From: Thalassotalea insulae
GTDB taxonomy: Bacteria > Pseudomonadota > Gammaproteobacteria > Enterobacterales > Alteromonadaceae
Assembly (NCBI RefSeq): GCF_030161395.1
Contig: NZ_BSST01000001.1
Location: 4,216,001-4,280,000, forward strand
Length of the DNA stretch: 64,000 nt
Reading direction: 5' to 3'
The position numbers and the translations under genes are program-made. The notes under the pieces were generated by a model. It worked only from the letters and a program-made list of their open reading frames with translations, was not told the DNA's origin and made no database searches. Shown piece after piece: positions 54,708 to 63,920 of the stretch (the stretch's first letter is position 1; each line of letters begins with the position of its first letter).

Positions 54708-54733
54708 AGGCTAAATCCTTGAGGTTTTAGCCT
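54708..54733 (+). terminator. Terminator after YgjK-like gene
   Basis: The 8-bp stem AGGCTAAA/TTTAGCCT with a 10-nt loop, followed by a short T-rich run, 17 bp past the stop. Confidence 0.6.
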
Positions 54734-54854
54734 TTATCACTTGGATATAATCTTGTACATTTTATTAAAAATCACTAATTGACTGAACAAGTTGACGCTT
54801 TTCAGTAAACGATGAACGGAGTAAGATAGGCGCAGTATTAATAAAATATAAGTT

Positions 54855-55760
54855 ATGACAATTATCGCTAAGCCAGACAGTTCCGATTCCGTAGACAAAG
54901 CTAAAGACGAACAACAACCGATAAAAATCGTCAGCAAGTATGTTTATCAAGGTAACGACAAACAGCTGATCCAAGATCAAGTAATTACTGAACTACCATT
55001 ACAGATACGTCTTATTTGGCAAGAACAGCAGCAAACTAAGCAGCAAATAAATAGTAAAATTTTCTCCATCACTATGCGCACTCCCGGGCAAGATCAAGCG
55101 CTGATCTTGGGCTTGCTTTACTGTGAGGGGATCATTAAGACCTTTAATGATGTAATAAAAATATCTGCGGAGTCTGAATCCACTAACCAGTGGGAAGTCA
55201 AACTTGCAACGCATTGCCAGCCCGACCTTACCGGATTAGAACGCTATCAGCTAAGCTACAGCAGCTGTGGTATATGTGGCACCACCTCATTAAAATCATT
55301 AGAGCTGAAAAATCCGCCGACCTTGTCTGATAACCGTCATTGGCTTAATGCATCTGCTATTTATAACTTGCCAAAAATGATGATTCAGCATCAAAGACTA
55401 TTTCAACAAACCGGCGGCGTTCACGCAGCAGCGTTGTTTGATGAAAATAGCCAGATTATTCAAGTAAATGAAGATATCGGCCGTCACAACGCCATTGATA
55501 AACTGGTCGGTTCATTGATTGATGGCCAGACAAAAGTGCCAAAAAATTCTACACTGGTGGTAAGTAGCAGAGTCAGTTTTGAAATAGTGCAAAAAGCGGT
55601 AATGTTGGGAGTACCAGTATTAATTGCCGTTGGGGCGCCAACCGATTTGGCGATCACTGCAGCACAACGCTTTAATTTAACCTTAATTGGCTTTGCTGGC
55701 AGCCAATCCTTTAATTTATATCACGGTCATTGGCGGCTCAAAGCCTTACCTAAGGAATAA
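54855..55760 (+). CDS. fdhD: Formate dehydrogenase accessory sulfurtransferase FdhD
   Basis: A 301-residue protein that carries sulfur from a cysteine desulfurase to the Mo or W bis-MGD cofactor of formate dehydrogenase. The redox-active pair lies in SSCGICGTTS (Cys138 and Cys141). The family blocks RTPGQDQALILGLLYCEGII, TGGVHAAALFD, NEDIGRHNAIDKL and SSRVSFEIVQKA are present. The first 40 residues are a variable extension. It precedes the dehydrogenase subunits by 2 bp, so maturation factor and enzyme are made together. Confidence 0.95.
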   Translation: MTIIAKPDSSDSVDKAKDEQQPIKIVSKYVYQGNDKQLIQDQVITELPLQIRLIWQEQQQTKQQINSKIFSITMRTPGQDQALILGLLYCEGIIKTFNDVIKISAESESTNQWEVKLATHCQPDLTGLERYQLSYSSCGICGTTSLKSLELKNPPTLSDNRHWLNASAIYNLPKMMIQHQRLFQQTGGVHAAALFDENSQIIQVNEDIGRHNAIDKLVGSLIDGQTKVPKNSTLVVSSRVSFEIVQKAVMLGVPVLIAVGAPTDLAITAAQRFNLTLIGFAGSQSFNLYHGHWRLKALPKE

Positions 55761-55762
55761 CC

Positions 55763-57430
55763 ATGTCAAAAAATTTATCTCAGTTGGCACGTAGAAAAGG
55801 TATTGATCATACCCTGTTCCAACAACTTGTTATCGGCGAAGATAGTCGCTCCAAAGATGAGCGTAGGCAATTAGCAAAAGAATTTTTGATCGGTGAAGCG
55901 ATAGTCCACGGCACCGCCAGCTTTTACGATTTTATCGACGGCGATAACGCCAATAAAAAAGCCTATGTCTGCAATGGTTCTTCCTGTTTATGTGCCGGTA
56001 GCCAAGATCAGGTAAAAGAACAGCTGTTAACAGAATTTTCCAGTGATGAAATTGGCCATGTCACATGCCTTGGTCGTTGCAGTGAAAACAGCGCATTTCA
56101 AATTAATGGTAATAATTTTTCTGGCGACGACATCAATAATTTAGCGCAAATAGTGCATCAAAATCTTACTGATTCTCAGGAAAATTATCATGTCAACTGT
56201 CTAATAGATAAACCGATCCTTACCGCTGAAATTAACGATGTCGCTCAGTATTACCAGTTATTTACTGAATTACAGCAACAGGACAGTCAAGCAGTACTAG
56301 ATAAAGTATCGCAATCCGGATTGCGTGGCCGTGGCGGTGCAGGTTTCCCGACCGGCTTTAAATGGCAATCGTGCCGCGATATCAAAAACGATGAAAAATA
56401 TATCGTCTGTAATGCCGATGAAGGTGATGCTGGTGCCTTTAGTGATCGCTATTTACTGGAACAGCGCCCACATGCGGTAATGTTCGGCATGTTAATGGCA
56501 GGTTTTTTAGTCGGTGCAAAAACCGGTGTTTTATATATTCGTGACGAATACCCGGCGGCGATTACCGCTACCGAACAGGCAATTAATGAATTTAGTCAAC
56601 TGGCATTAGCTATCGACTTTTCGTTTAAGATTATTCGCGGAGCTGGTGCCTATATCTGCGGTGAAGAAACGGCGCTTTTGCGTTCTATCGAAGGTCAGCG
56701 ACCTTTGGTTTCCGTAAGACCACCATTTCCGACCCAAAGTGGCTTGTTTGGCTGTCCAACGGTACTCAATAACGTTGAAACTTTCGCTTCCATTCACTGG
56801 ATTTTATCTGGTAATGACCAGGCTTATCAGACACTAGGCAATGGTAAGTCTACCGGTAGTAAGTTGATCTCTTTAGATGGCAGTTTTAACAAGCCCGGGA
56901 TATACGAAGTAGCAATGGGTACACCATTAACGGAAGTCATTGAAAGTGCAGGAGGTTTTGCCAAAGACCTAAAAGCCCTGCACATTGGCGGCCCATTAGG
57001 TGGCGTAGTACCAATAACCAAAATAAATGAATTAACGGTAGATTTTGAGTCCTTTGCCGAACATGGCTTTTTGTTAGGTCATGCCAGTATTATTGGTATT
57101 CCTGAGTCCATTTCTATGGTGGATTATATCGCGCATCTATTTGAATTTACTGCGGCTGAATCCTGCGGTAAATGCTATCCCTGTAAACTGGGGTCGGTTC
57201 GCGGCCATGAGATGTTCCAGCAGGCGATCAATGATGAAACAAAAATAGACAATGAATTATTAGCCGATTTACTGGAAACCATGGAGCTGGGCTCCCTGTG
57301 CGCCTTAGGAGGCGGAGTGCCGCTGCCGATAAAAAATATCCTGCAATATTTTGCTGATGAGATCAGTCCCTATTTACAAGCTGCTCAAGCAAGCCAACAA
57401 ACTTTGATAGGAGCAAATGCCAATGACTAA
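55763..57430 (+). CDS. NAD-dependent formate dehydrogenase beta subunit, NuoE-NuoF-like fusion (FdsB-type)
   Basis: A 555-residue diaphorase subunit. Residues 1-145 form a NuoE/FdsG-like thioredoxin-fold domain with a 2Fe-2S ligand set in VCNGSSC and CLGRC. Residues about 165-520 are NuoF-like, with the FMN/NAD motif GLRGRGGAGFPTGFKW, NADEGDAGAFSDR, GAYICGEETALL, and a C-terminal 4Fe-4S motif SCGKCYPCKLG. It takes electrons from the catalytic subunit to reduce NAD. Separate FdsG is absent because its domain is fused here. Its stop overlaps the next gene by 8 bp. Confidence 0.92.
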   Translation: MSKNLSQLARRKGIDHTLFQQLVIGEDSRSKDERRQLAKEFLIGEAIVHGTASFYDFIDGDNANKKAYVCNGSSCLCAGSQDQVKEQLLTEFSSDEIGHVTCLGRCSENSAFQINGNNFSGDDINNLAQIVHQNLTDSQENYHVNCLIDKPILTAEINDVAQYYQLFTELQQQDSQAVLDKVSQSGLRGRGGAGFPTGFKWQSCRDIKNDEKYIVCNADEGDAGAFSDRYLLEQRPHAVMFGMLMAGFLVGAKTGVLYIRDEYPAAITATEQAINEFSQLALAIDFSFKIIRGAGAYICGEETALLRSIEGQRPLVSVRPPFPTQSGLFGCPTVLNNVETFASIHWILSGNDQAYQTLGNGKSTGSKLISLDGSFNKPGIYEVAMGTPLTEVIESAGGFAKDLKALHIGGPLGGVVPITKINELTVDFESFAEHGFLLGHASIIGIPESISMVDYIAHLFEFTAAESCGKCYPCKLGSVRGHEMFQQAINDETKIDNELLADLLETMELGSLCALGGGVPLPIKNILQYFADEISPYLQAAQASQQTLIGANAND

Positions 57431-60131
57431 GCCAAGTGCATTTTTAAACGGTGTTGCCCACCCTATTGAATCCGGCGAATCGATACTAAGCTTTGCCCGT
57501 CGTCTGCAACAGGAAATTCCTACGCTATGCGATGACAATCGACTGGATGCCTATGGCAGCTGTCGTGTTTGCTCTGTTGATGTTGCGTTAACGGCTGACG
57601 GGCCAAGAAAAGTCATGGCATCCTGCCATACACCAATCAGTGAAGGCATGCATATTTTTACCAACTCTGATCGGATAGAAAAATTAAGAAAAAATATTGT
57701 TGAACTGGTGCTGAGCGATCACCCGGCAAGCTGTGATGACTGTGAATCGAACCTCAACTGTGAACTTCAGGATGTAGCAGTTGCCACCGGGGTCAGAGAA
57801 ATACGCTTTGTTAACGCAGCGAAAAGCGCCGATGCTTTACCTGACGTCAGCTTTGACAGCTCTCATCCCTACATGCGTATGGATCTAACCAAGTGTATTG
57901 ACTGTAATCGCTGTATTCGCGCCTGTGATGAAATTCAGGGTGAACAGGTGCTAAGTGCGGCTGGTCGCGGCTTTAACAGCCGGATTATCAAAGGGCAAGA
58001 CGTAACCTTTGCTGAATCTGATTGTGTCTCTTGTGGCGCCTGTGCCCAAACTTGCCCAACCGGGGCTATTTCCGATGTCTTTCGCGCTAACCTGACGGCT
58101 GATGCGGAAAAAATTCGCACCGTTTGTTCCTACTGCGGCGTTGGCTGTAATCTGGAAGTTTCAGTCAAAAATAACAAGATACAATCAATTGAAGCACCGG
58201 AAGATGCCGCCGTAAATGCCGGCCATACCTGTTTAAAAGGCCGTTACGCTTGGCGTTTTTACGATCATCCTGACAGGTTAACCACACCTTTAATTCGCAA
58301 AGATGGTGAATTACAACCAGCCAGCTGGCAGGAAACCTATCAATATTTAGCGGATAGATTACAGGCCATTAAAACAACCCACGGTAGTGACGCGATTGCT
58401 GGTATTTCTTCGGCGCGTTGTACCAACGAAGAAAACTACTTATTACAGAAAATGATCCGGGTGATCATAGGTACCAACAATATTGATTGCTGTGCCCGGG
58501 TTTGTCATTCCCCTACCGCTTACGGTATGCAGCACAGTTTTGGTACCGGTGCTGCCACTAACTCCATTGAAGATTTAAAACACACTAACTTTATCATGTT
58601 AATTGGTGCAAACCCGACCGCAGCCCATCCGGTTACCGGCGCCAAGATCAAGCAAAAAGTGATGAAAGGCACGCCGTTAATCGTCATTGATCCGGTAAAA
58701 ACTGAACTAGCCCGTTACGCCAACTGGCATATTCAGTTAAGACCAGGCACTAATGTTGCGGTACTTAACATGATGGCGTATTTCATCATTGAAGCAGGAT
58801 TAGTTGAACAGGCGTTTATTGATAACCGAACCGAGGCCTATCAAGAATATAAACAGGCAATTATGGCACTGGATATCAATGAATTGGCCAATATTGCTGG
58901 CGTTGATGCCCAGGTGGTTAAAGCTGCAGCGCTAGCCTATGCCAAAGCTGATAATGCCATGAGCTTTCACGGCCTAGGTGTTACCGAACACAGCCAAGGC
59001 AGCCGGGCAATTATGTCGATTGCCGATTTAGTAATGCTCACCGGTAATATCGGTCGCCCGGGTGTGGGGATGAACCCACTGCGCGGACAAAATAACGTTC
59101 AGGGCGCTGCCGATATGGGCTGTCAGCCACATCAAGGAGCGGGATATTTTCCGGTCAATATTGAGGAAAATCATCAATATTACCAGGAACATTACCAAAG
59201 CGAGCTCCCGAAAGAAATCGGCTATAAAATTCCGGAAATGTTTAATGCCGCCATCGCAGGTGACTTAAAGGCGTTATGGATTTTAGGTGAAGACGTTGTC
59301 CAAACCGATCCGAACCAGAATCATGTCATTAAAGCGCTGTCTAATCTGGAACTGCTAGTGGTACAAGAAATTTTCCTGTCAGAAACCGCGAAAATGGCTG
59401 ATGTGGTACTACCTGGCAGTAGCTTTTTAGAAAAAAGCGGTACCTTTACTAATGGTGAACGCCGGATACAAAAAGTCAATGCTGTGGTCACGCCAAAAGA
59501 CGGCTGTAAAACCGATGGCCAGATCATCGTTGAAATGATGAACGCCCTGGGTTATCCGCAAGCCGAGTATCATCCGAAGACCATGCTTGAAGAAATCTCA
59601 CAGGTGGTGCCGTTTTTTGCCGGTGTCACCTGGGATAACTTAGGCGAAGATGGCCTGCAATGGCCGGTTAATGCTAATGGTATCGATACCAAAATACTGC
59701 ACACTGAAAACTTTAAACGCGGCTTAGGTAAATTCCATTTCTACCCGTTTGAAGAAAGTGTAGAGGTGACTCAAAATGGCGAGCAGTTTCCGTTTATTCT
59801 CACCACCAGCCGTAATTTAGAGCATTACAATGCCGGCACTATGACCCGCAGAACCGGTAATGAAGAAATTGTCAGCGAAGATATTTTACTGATTAACCCA
59901 AATGATGCCAAAGCGAAGAAAATTAGTGACCAGCAGTCGGTACGTCTGTTTTCAGCGCGTGGAGAGATCACGCTTAAAGCCCAGCTGAGCGATAAAGTCA
60001 ATAAAGGGATTTTATTCACTACGTTCCATTTTCCGGAATTGATGATCAATCGGGTGACCGGCGATGTCACTGATGCGGAAACTAAGTGCCCGGAATATAA
60101 AGTCGTTTCTGTTGATATTGAGGCTGCTTAG
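57423..60131 (+). CDS. Formate dehydrogenase alpha (catalytic) subunit, FdsA-type
   Basis: From ATG 57423 the protein is 902 residues; AGGAG is 9 bases upstream, and another ATG at 57417 is too close to it. The N-terminal ferredoxin-like part has a 2Fe-2S set (CDDNRLDAYGSCRVC) and the His-Cys3 cluster region. Two 4Fe-4S sites read CIDCNRCIRACDE and CVSCGACAQTCPTGA. The molybdopterin part starts with CSYCGVGCNLE. The active-site ligand is Cys361 in CARVCHSPTAYG, so this is a Cys rather than a selenocysteine enzyme. It oxidises formate to CO2 in the cytoplasm, with electrons going to the fused NuoEF-like subunit. Confidence 0.94.
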   Translation: MTKPSAFLNGVAHPIESGESILSFARRLQQEIPTLCDDNRLDAYGSCRVCSVDVALTADGPRKVMASCHTPISEGMHIFTNSDRIEKLRKNIVELVLSDHPASCDDCESNLNCELQDVAVATGVREIRFVNAAKSADALPDVSFDSSHPYMRMDLTKCIDCNRCIRACDEIQGEQVLSAAGRGFNSRIIKGQDVTFAESDCVSCGACAQTCPTGAISDVFRANLTADAEKIRTVCSYCGVGCNLEVSVKNNKIQSIEAPEDAAVNAGHTCLKGRYAWRFYDHPDRLTTPLIRKDGELQPASWQETYQYLADRLQAIKTTHGSDAIAGISSARCTNEENYLLQKMIRVIIGTNNIDCCARVCHSPTAYGMQHSFGTGAATNSIEDLKHTNFIMLIGANPTAAHPVTGAKIKQKVMKGTPLIVIDPVKTELARYANWHIQLRPGTNVAVLNMMAYFIIEAGLVEQAFIDNRTEAYQEYKQAIMALDINELANIAGVDAQVVKAAALAYAKADNAMSFHGLGVTEHSQGSRAIMSIADLVMLTGNIGRPGVGMNPLRGQNNVQGAADMGCQPHQGAGYFPVNIEENHQYYQEHYQSELPKEIGYKIPEMFNAAIAGDLKALWILGEDVVQTDPNQNHVIKALSNLELLVVQEIFLSETAKMADVVLPGSSFLEKSGTFTNGERRIQKVNAVVTPKDGCKTDGQIIVEMMNALGYPQAEYHPKTMLEEISQVVPFFAGVTWDNLGEDGLQWPVNANGIDTKILHTENFKRGLGKFHFYPFEESVEVTQNGEQFPFILTTSRNLEHYNAGTMTRRTGNEEIVSEDILLINPNDAKAKKISDQQSVRLFSARGEITLKAQLSDKVNKGILFTTFHFPELMINRVTGDVTDAETKCPEYKVVSVDIEAA

Positions 60132-60186
60132 TTCCGTAAATATCTTTAAAACAAGAATACATTGTTGCTTGGATAATAAGAGCAAG

Positions 60187-60212
60187 CATCACCAGCATGG
60201 ATGCTGGTGATG
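60187..60212. repeat. 12-bp perfect palindrome after formate dehydrogenase operon
   Basis: Arms CATCACCAGCAT and ATGCTGGTGATG surround a GG loop. It lies 56 bp after the stop without a T-tract. It may end or stabilise the operon mRNA. Confidence 0.6.
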
Positions 60213-60291
60213 AGTTTCCATGGAAGGATTTACAGCGTCTTGCTCGTTTATCTGGCAACAAGTATTAGAACCCAACATTTAAGGAAAACTA

Positions 60292-60504
60292 ATGTTAAAA
60301 ACCGGTCGTTATCAGCACTTTAAAGGTAATTATTACCAAGTACTGTATGTCGCTAAACACAGTGAAACCGAAGAACTCCATGTGGTTTATCAACCGGAAT
60401 ACGGTGAACGTGAAATCTGGATCCGTCCGTTAGCCATGTTTGATGAAACCATAGAGCGAGACGGCAAGCAAATAAAACGCTTTTGCTATGTTGGTGGGGA
60501 GTAA
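60292..60504 (+). CDS. DUF1653-family small protein
   Basis: A 70-residue protein with the DUF1653 pattern: GRYQHFKGNYYQVLYVAKHSET, then VVYQPEYGEREIWIRPLAMFDE. It is a single small beta-rich domain of unknown function that is widespread in bacteria. AAGGAAAACTA lies before the ATG. There is no evident link to the formate genes beyond position. Confidence 0.88.
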   Translation: MLKTGRYQHFKGNYYQVLYVAKHSETEELHVVYQPEYGEREIWIRPLAMFDETIERDGKQIKRFCYVGGE

Positions 60505-60507
60505 ATA

Positions 60508-60714
60508 CTATTCAAGCTCTAATAGCTCACCTGGCTGGCAATCTAATGCTTCACAAATAGCGATTAACGTTGAAAAACGCAGCGCTTTTGCTTTACCACA
60601 TTTTAATTTAGACAAATTGGCGATAGTGATATCAACGGTTTGCGATAACTCTGTCAGCGACATTTTATTTTTCGCTAGTAAGGCATCTAAATTAATTCGT
60701 ACCTGTTTTGCCAT
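60508..60714 (-). CDS. Small XRE-family regulator (YozG-like)
   Basis: A 68-residue protein that is almost entirely one helix-turn-helix domain (MSLTELSQTVDITIANLSKLKCGKAKALRF). The ending ALDCQPGELLELE is typical of YozG-like regulators that usually sit beside small membrane proteins. It is divergent from the 65-residue membrane protein at 60855, so the two are a likely regulator-target pair. The stop lies 3 bp from the convergent DUF1653 gene. Confidence 0.88.
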   Translation of the reverse strand: MAKQVRINLDALLAKNKMSLTELSQTVDITIANLSKLKCGKAKALRFSTLIAICEALDCQPGELLELE

Positions 60715-60854
60715 CGGCGGTTCTTTGCTTATCAGTTGTATTAGTAGCTTAAATGTTTTTATCGAAAAACGATAAAATTTTATTGATTAACGATAAATTT
60801 GATTCTATATTGGAGCTTAGTTAATTAAAAGTCAACCACAAAGGGAAATGAGTC

Positions 60855-61052
60855 ATGTATGTGATCTTTATGCCAATCGTTGCAATATTGTATCTGATAA
60901 CTGTTACTGTACTCAGTTATCGCTTAGGGAAAACAAAAACCGAAAATCCAAAAATGGCGGCTATTATCGGCTTTGTTCTCGCATTTTTACCGCCATTAGC
61001 GCTCATTTATCTGGCGGTATTACTCTTTAAAGAAGAAGTGTCGATTGTTTAA
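60855..61052 (+). CDS. Small membrane protein beside XRE regulator
   Basis: A 65-residue protein with two predicted membrane helices (about 1-21 and 34-57) and a short basic loop between them (RLGKTKTENPK). AAGGGA lies about 9 bases before this ATG; an overlapping ATG at 60848 in another frame is less well spaced. There is no family match I can name. It is probably controlled by the divergent XRE regulator. Confidence 0.6.
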   Translation: MYVIFMPIVAILYLITVTVLSYRLGKTKTENPKMAAIIGFVLAFLPPLALIYLAVLLFKEEVSIV

Positions 61053-61076
61053 CCACCAAACACGGCTCATTAACAG

Positions 61077-62045
61077 CTAATCCAGAGTTAACACCACTTT
61101 ACCGATATTTTGATTGGTCATTAATATCTGATGCGCCTGCTCTGCCTGTTGCCAAGGCAGAGTTCTATCAATCACCGGCGTAATCGTATCGTCGCTTAGT
61201 AACGCACTAAATTGCTGCAAAAATTCACCTACCAATTGAGATTTATAATCATCACTACGATTGCGCAATGTTGTTGCGGTAATAGTGAGGCGTTTCATTA
61301 ATAACTTTGCCACATCGAGTTGTTTACTAAAATGACCACCGAGCATGGAAAGAATGACAATTCGGCCATCAAGCGCTGCAATATTGACATTTTTATTGAG
61401 GTAATCCCCCGCAACCACATCGATTATCACATTAAAACTTAGCGCTTTATCCTTACAATAAGCGGCAAAATCTGTGTCTTTATAGTTGATCACTTCATCT
61501 GCCCCTAAATCTAAACAAGCCTGAGCTTTTTGTTGGTTACTGGTAGTAACCACCACATAAGCCTGTTTGGCTTTTGCCAGTTGAATAGCCGCAGTGCCAA
61601 CACCGCTGGCTCCGGCATGAATTAATACATTTTCATTAGGTTGTAATGAGGCAATTATAAATAAACATTGATAGGCAGTTAGAAAGGTTTCTGCCAGCGC
61701 CGCACCCTGCACATATTCATAGTGCGGCGGTAAATCGATTAGATGATCCGCGTTAACTCTGACATATTCTGCATAACCACCGCCAGGCACCAAACCACAC
61801 ACTTTATCACCAACGGCTTTATTAGTGACCTGATCGCCACAGGCAACGATTTCGCCGCTCACCTCAATCCCTAAAATTAGCGATTCACCTTTAGGGGGCG
61901 GATATTTACCCGCTCTTTGAAGAATATCTGCGCGATTAACGCCAATGGCTTTTACTTTAACTAAACATTCGTCTGCTGCTATATCGGGCATAGTTGTTTC
62001 AGCAAACACTAACGCCTGAGCATCATCTACATTAATAAACTTCAA
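61077..62045 (-). CDS. Zinc-independent NAD(P)H quinone oxidoreductase (PIG3/QOR-like)
   Basis: A 322-residue medium-chain dehydrogenase. The N-terminal GroES-like domain has GVNRADILQRAGKYPPP, typical of the PIG3-like branch. The nucleotide-binding motif GASGVGTAAIQLAKA is near residue 146. The Cys ligands of zinc alcohol dehydrogenases are missing. It probably reduces quinones or activated alkenes with NADPH in the cytoplasm. It starts upstream of nothing else on its strand except the acylphosphatase gene 18 bp before it. Confidence 0.88.
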   Translation of the reverse strand: MKFINVDDAQALVFAETTMPDIAADECLVKVKAIGVNRADILQRAGKYPPPKGESLILGIEVSGEIVACGDQVTNKAVGDKVCGLVPGGGYAEYVRVNADHLIDLPPHYEYVQGAALAETFLTAYQCLFIIASLQPNENVLIHAGASGVGTAAIQLAKAKQAYVVVTTSNQQKAQACLDLGADEVINYKDTDFAAYCKDKALSFNVIIDVVAGDYLNKNVNIAALDGRIVILSMLGGHFSKQLDVAKLLMKRLTITATTLRNRSDDYKSQLVGEFLQQFSALLSDDTITPVIDRTLPWQQAEQAHQILMTNQNIGKVVLTLD

Positions 62046-62063
62046 AAAACTAACCCTGTTATA

Positions 62064-62333
62064 TTAGCCGATAGAAAAATGATTGTGATCCTGCCAGGGA
62101 ACTTCTTTCGCATCAACCTTTTCAACTTCTGCCGTATCAGGACCATGGTTAAGCCACTGGATCATTCTTTCGACATTTTGCTGCTCACCGCACATTAACA
62201 CTTCTACATCACCATCAGCTAAATTACGCGCGTAGCCACTAAGACCATATTCGATCGCCATTTGTTGACTCGATGCACGAAAATAGACACCTTGCACTTT
62301 TCCGTGAACATGCGCTAAATAACTTACATTCAT
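62064..62333 (-). CDS. yccX: Acylphosphatase
   Basis: From ATG 62333 the protein is 89 residues, the normal family length; the frame extends ten codons farther. The catalytic Arg lies in GKVQGVYFRAS and the Asn in GYARNLADGDVEV. It hydrolyses acyl phosphates such as acetyl phosphate and carbamoyl phosphate. AGAGAG precedes the start. It is divergent from rlmI, as the two genes also neighbour each other in E. coli. Confidence 0.93.
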   Translation of the reverse strand: MNVSYLAHVHGKVQGVYFRASSQQMAIEYGLSGYARNLADGDVEVLMCGEQQNVERMIQWLNHGPDTAEVEKVDAKEVPWQDHNHFSIG

Positions 62334-62436
62334 TATCTCATCTCTCTTATTAATTATTTTCAACAGATGATTGCACCTTAAGCCAGCTTTGACTAAACTC
62401 GGCGCAATTTACTAATGCACCCTTAAGTATAGGCAA

Positions 62437-63627
62437 ATGTCAGCAATAATTTATTTAAAAGTCAGTCGCGAGAAATCTTTATTACGTAAACATCCTTGGG
62501 TGTTCTCCAAAGCGATCAATAAAATCAAAGGCAAGCCTATGCTGGGTGATACTGTTGATATCTGCGATAGCAAGGGAAACTGGCTTGCGCGCGGTGCCTA
62601 CTCGCCAGAATCGCAAATTACCATTCGCGTTTGGACCTTTGATCAAAATCAGCAAATCGATAGGGACTTTTTTCGTAATAAATTGTTAAATGCTCAAGCC
62701 AGACGCGATTGGTTTATCGAGCAAGGTGGTTTAACTGGCTATCGGTTAATTGCCGGCGAGTCTGATGGTTTGCCAGGTGTCACTATCGATAAATATGATA
62801 ATTTTCTGGTATGTCAGCTATTAAGTGCTGGTGCCGACTTTCATCGTTATACCATTGTCGAATGTTTAAAAGAGCTTTATCCGGGTTGTCATATTTATGA
62901 GCGTTCTGACGTTGATGTGCGTAAAAAAGAGGGTTTAGAGCCTATTACCGGCTGGTTAACCGAACCACAAGAGAGCACTAAAACTATCATTCGCGAACAC
63001 GGTATTAATATTCACGTTGATGTTGCTAACGGCCATAAAACCGGCTTTTATCTTGATCAAAGAGAGTCACGCGTAACCGCTGGACGTTATGCCAAAGGTA
63101 AAACTGTACTGAACTGTTTCTCCTATACCGGTACATTTTCACTGCATTGCGCCGCTAATGACGCCAAAGAAGTAATTAATGTCGATGTTTCAGAACAAGC
63201 GTTGGATATCGCCAAAGAAAATATTGAATTAAATAATTTACAGAACAAAAATGTCTCTTTTATCAAAGAAGATGTCTTTAAATTATTGCGCCGCTTCCGC
63301 GCGGAAAAGCGCACCTTTGACATGATCATTCTTGACCCACCAAAATTTGTTGAGTCAAAAGCGCAATTAACCGGTGCCTGTCGCGGCTATAAAGATATCA
63401 ATATGCTGGCAATGCAATTATTAAAACCACAAGGTACCTTGTTGACGTTTTCCTGTTCAGGGTTAATGGATGCCGGATTGTTCCAAAAAGTCGTCGCTGA
63501 TGCCGCGCTGGATGCAAAACGAAATGCTTATTTTGTTGAACGTTTGCATCAGGCGCCGGATCATCCGGTTTCGTCCAACTACCCTGAAGGATATTATTTG
63601 AAAGGACTAGTCTGCCAGGTAGATTAA
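62437..63627 (+). CDS. rlmI: 23S rRNA (cytosine1962-C5)-methyltransferase RlmI
   Basis: This 396-residue protein has an N-terminal PUA domain (about 1-70), a linker domain with GYRLIAGESDGLPGVTID, and a Rossmann methyltransferase with LNCFSYTGTFSLHCA. The catalytic blocks are ILDPPKFVESKAQ and TFSCSG, whose Cys is the expected nucleophile. The length matches E. coli RlmI (396). Part of the shared promoter region lies between it and the divergent yccX. Confidence 0.95.
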   Translation: MSAIIYLKVSREKSLLRKHPWVFSKAINKIKGKPMLGDTVDICDSKGNWLARGAYSPESQITIRVWTFDQNQQIDRDFFRNKLLNAQARRDWFIEQGGLTGYRLIAGESDGLPGVTIDKYDNFLVCQLLSAGADFHRYTIVECLKELYPGCHIYERSDVDVRKKEGLEPITGWLTEPQESTKTIIREHGINIHVDVANGHKTGFYLDQRESRVTAGRYAKGKTVLNCFSYTGTFSLHCAANDAKEVINVDVSEQALDIAKENIELNNLQNKNVSFIKEDVFKLLRRFRAEKRTFDMIILDPPKFVESKAQLTGACRGYKDINMLAMQLLKPQGTLLTFSCSGLMDAGLFQKVVADAALDAKRNAYFVERLHQAPDHPVSSNYPEGYYLKGLVCQVD

Positions 63628-63920
63628 TGCGACTTGACTGTTAACTTATTCATGGCTAACAGGCTCGCTGTTAGTCCTATAAATTCATTTCAATATACTA
63701 CTTCCATAGTCAGTACATTCTGTAATTTCCATATGCTTGATTTCTTATTAAGCAAATAACTTTATAACCACCTTTTGAAGTATGACTAATTTTTATTAGT
63801 GTATGATTTACAAATTATTTTATCAGTGTGTTGAAATATAAAGTTTCATTACGAGGTCTCACTAATTCAGTTGTTAAGTGCCAAACGACACATTCATCAT
63901 CATAGGAGTAAGTTGTAACG
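63628..63920. other. 293-bp intergenic region before a secreted protein gene
   Basis: AT-rich with no ORF, tRNA or strong repeat seen. A weak hairpin AACAGGCTCGCTGTTAG-type (63649-63676) may end the rlmI transcript. The last 20 bp hold a TAGGAG ribosome site. Confidence 0.5.

Noticed and set aside
57423..60131. Selenocysteine formate dehydrogenase
   Set aside because: The ligand position is a Cys codon (TGT) and there is no in-frame TGA or SECIS-like hairpin.
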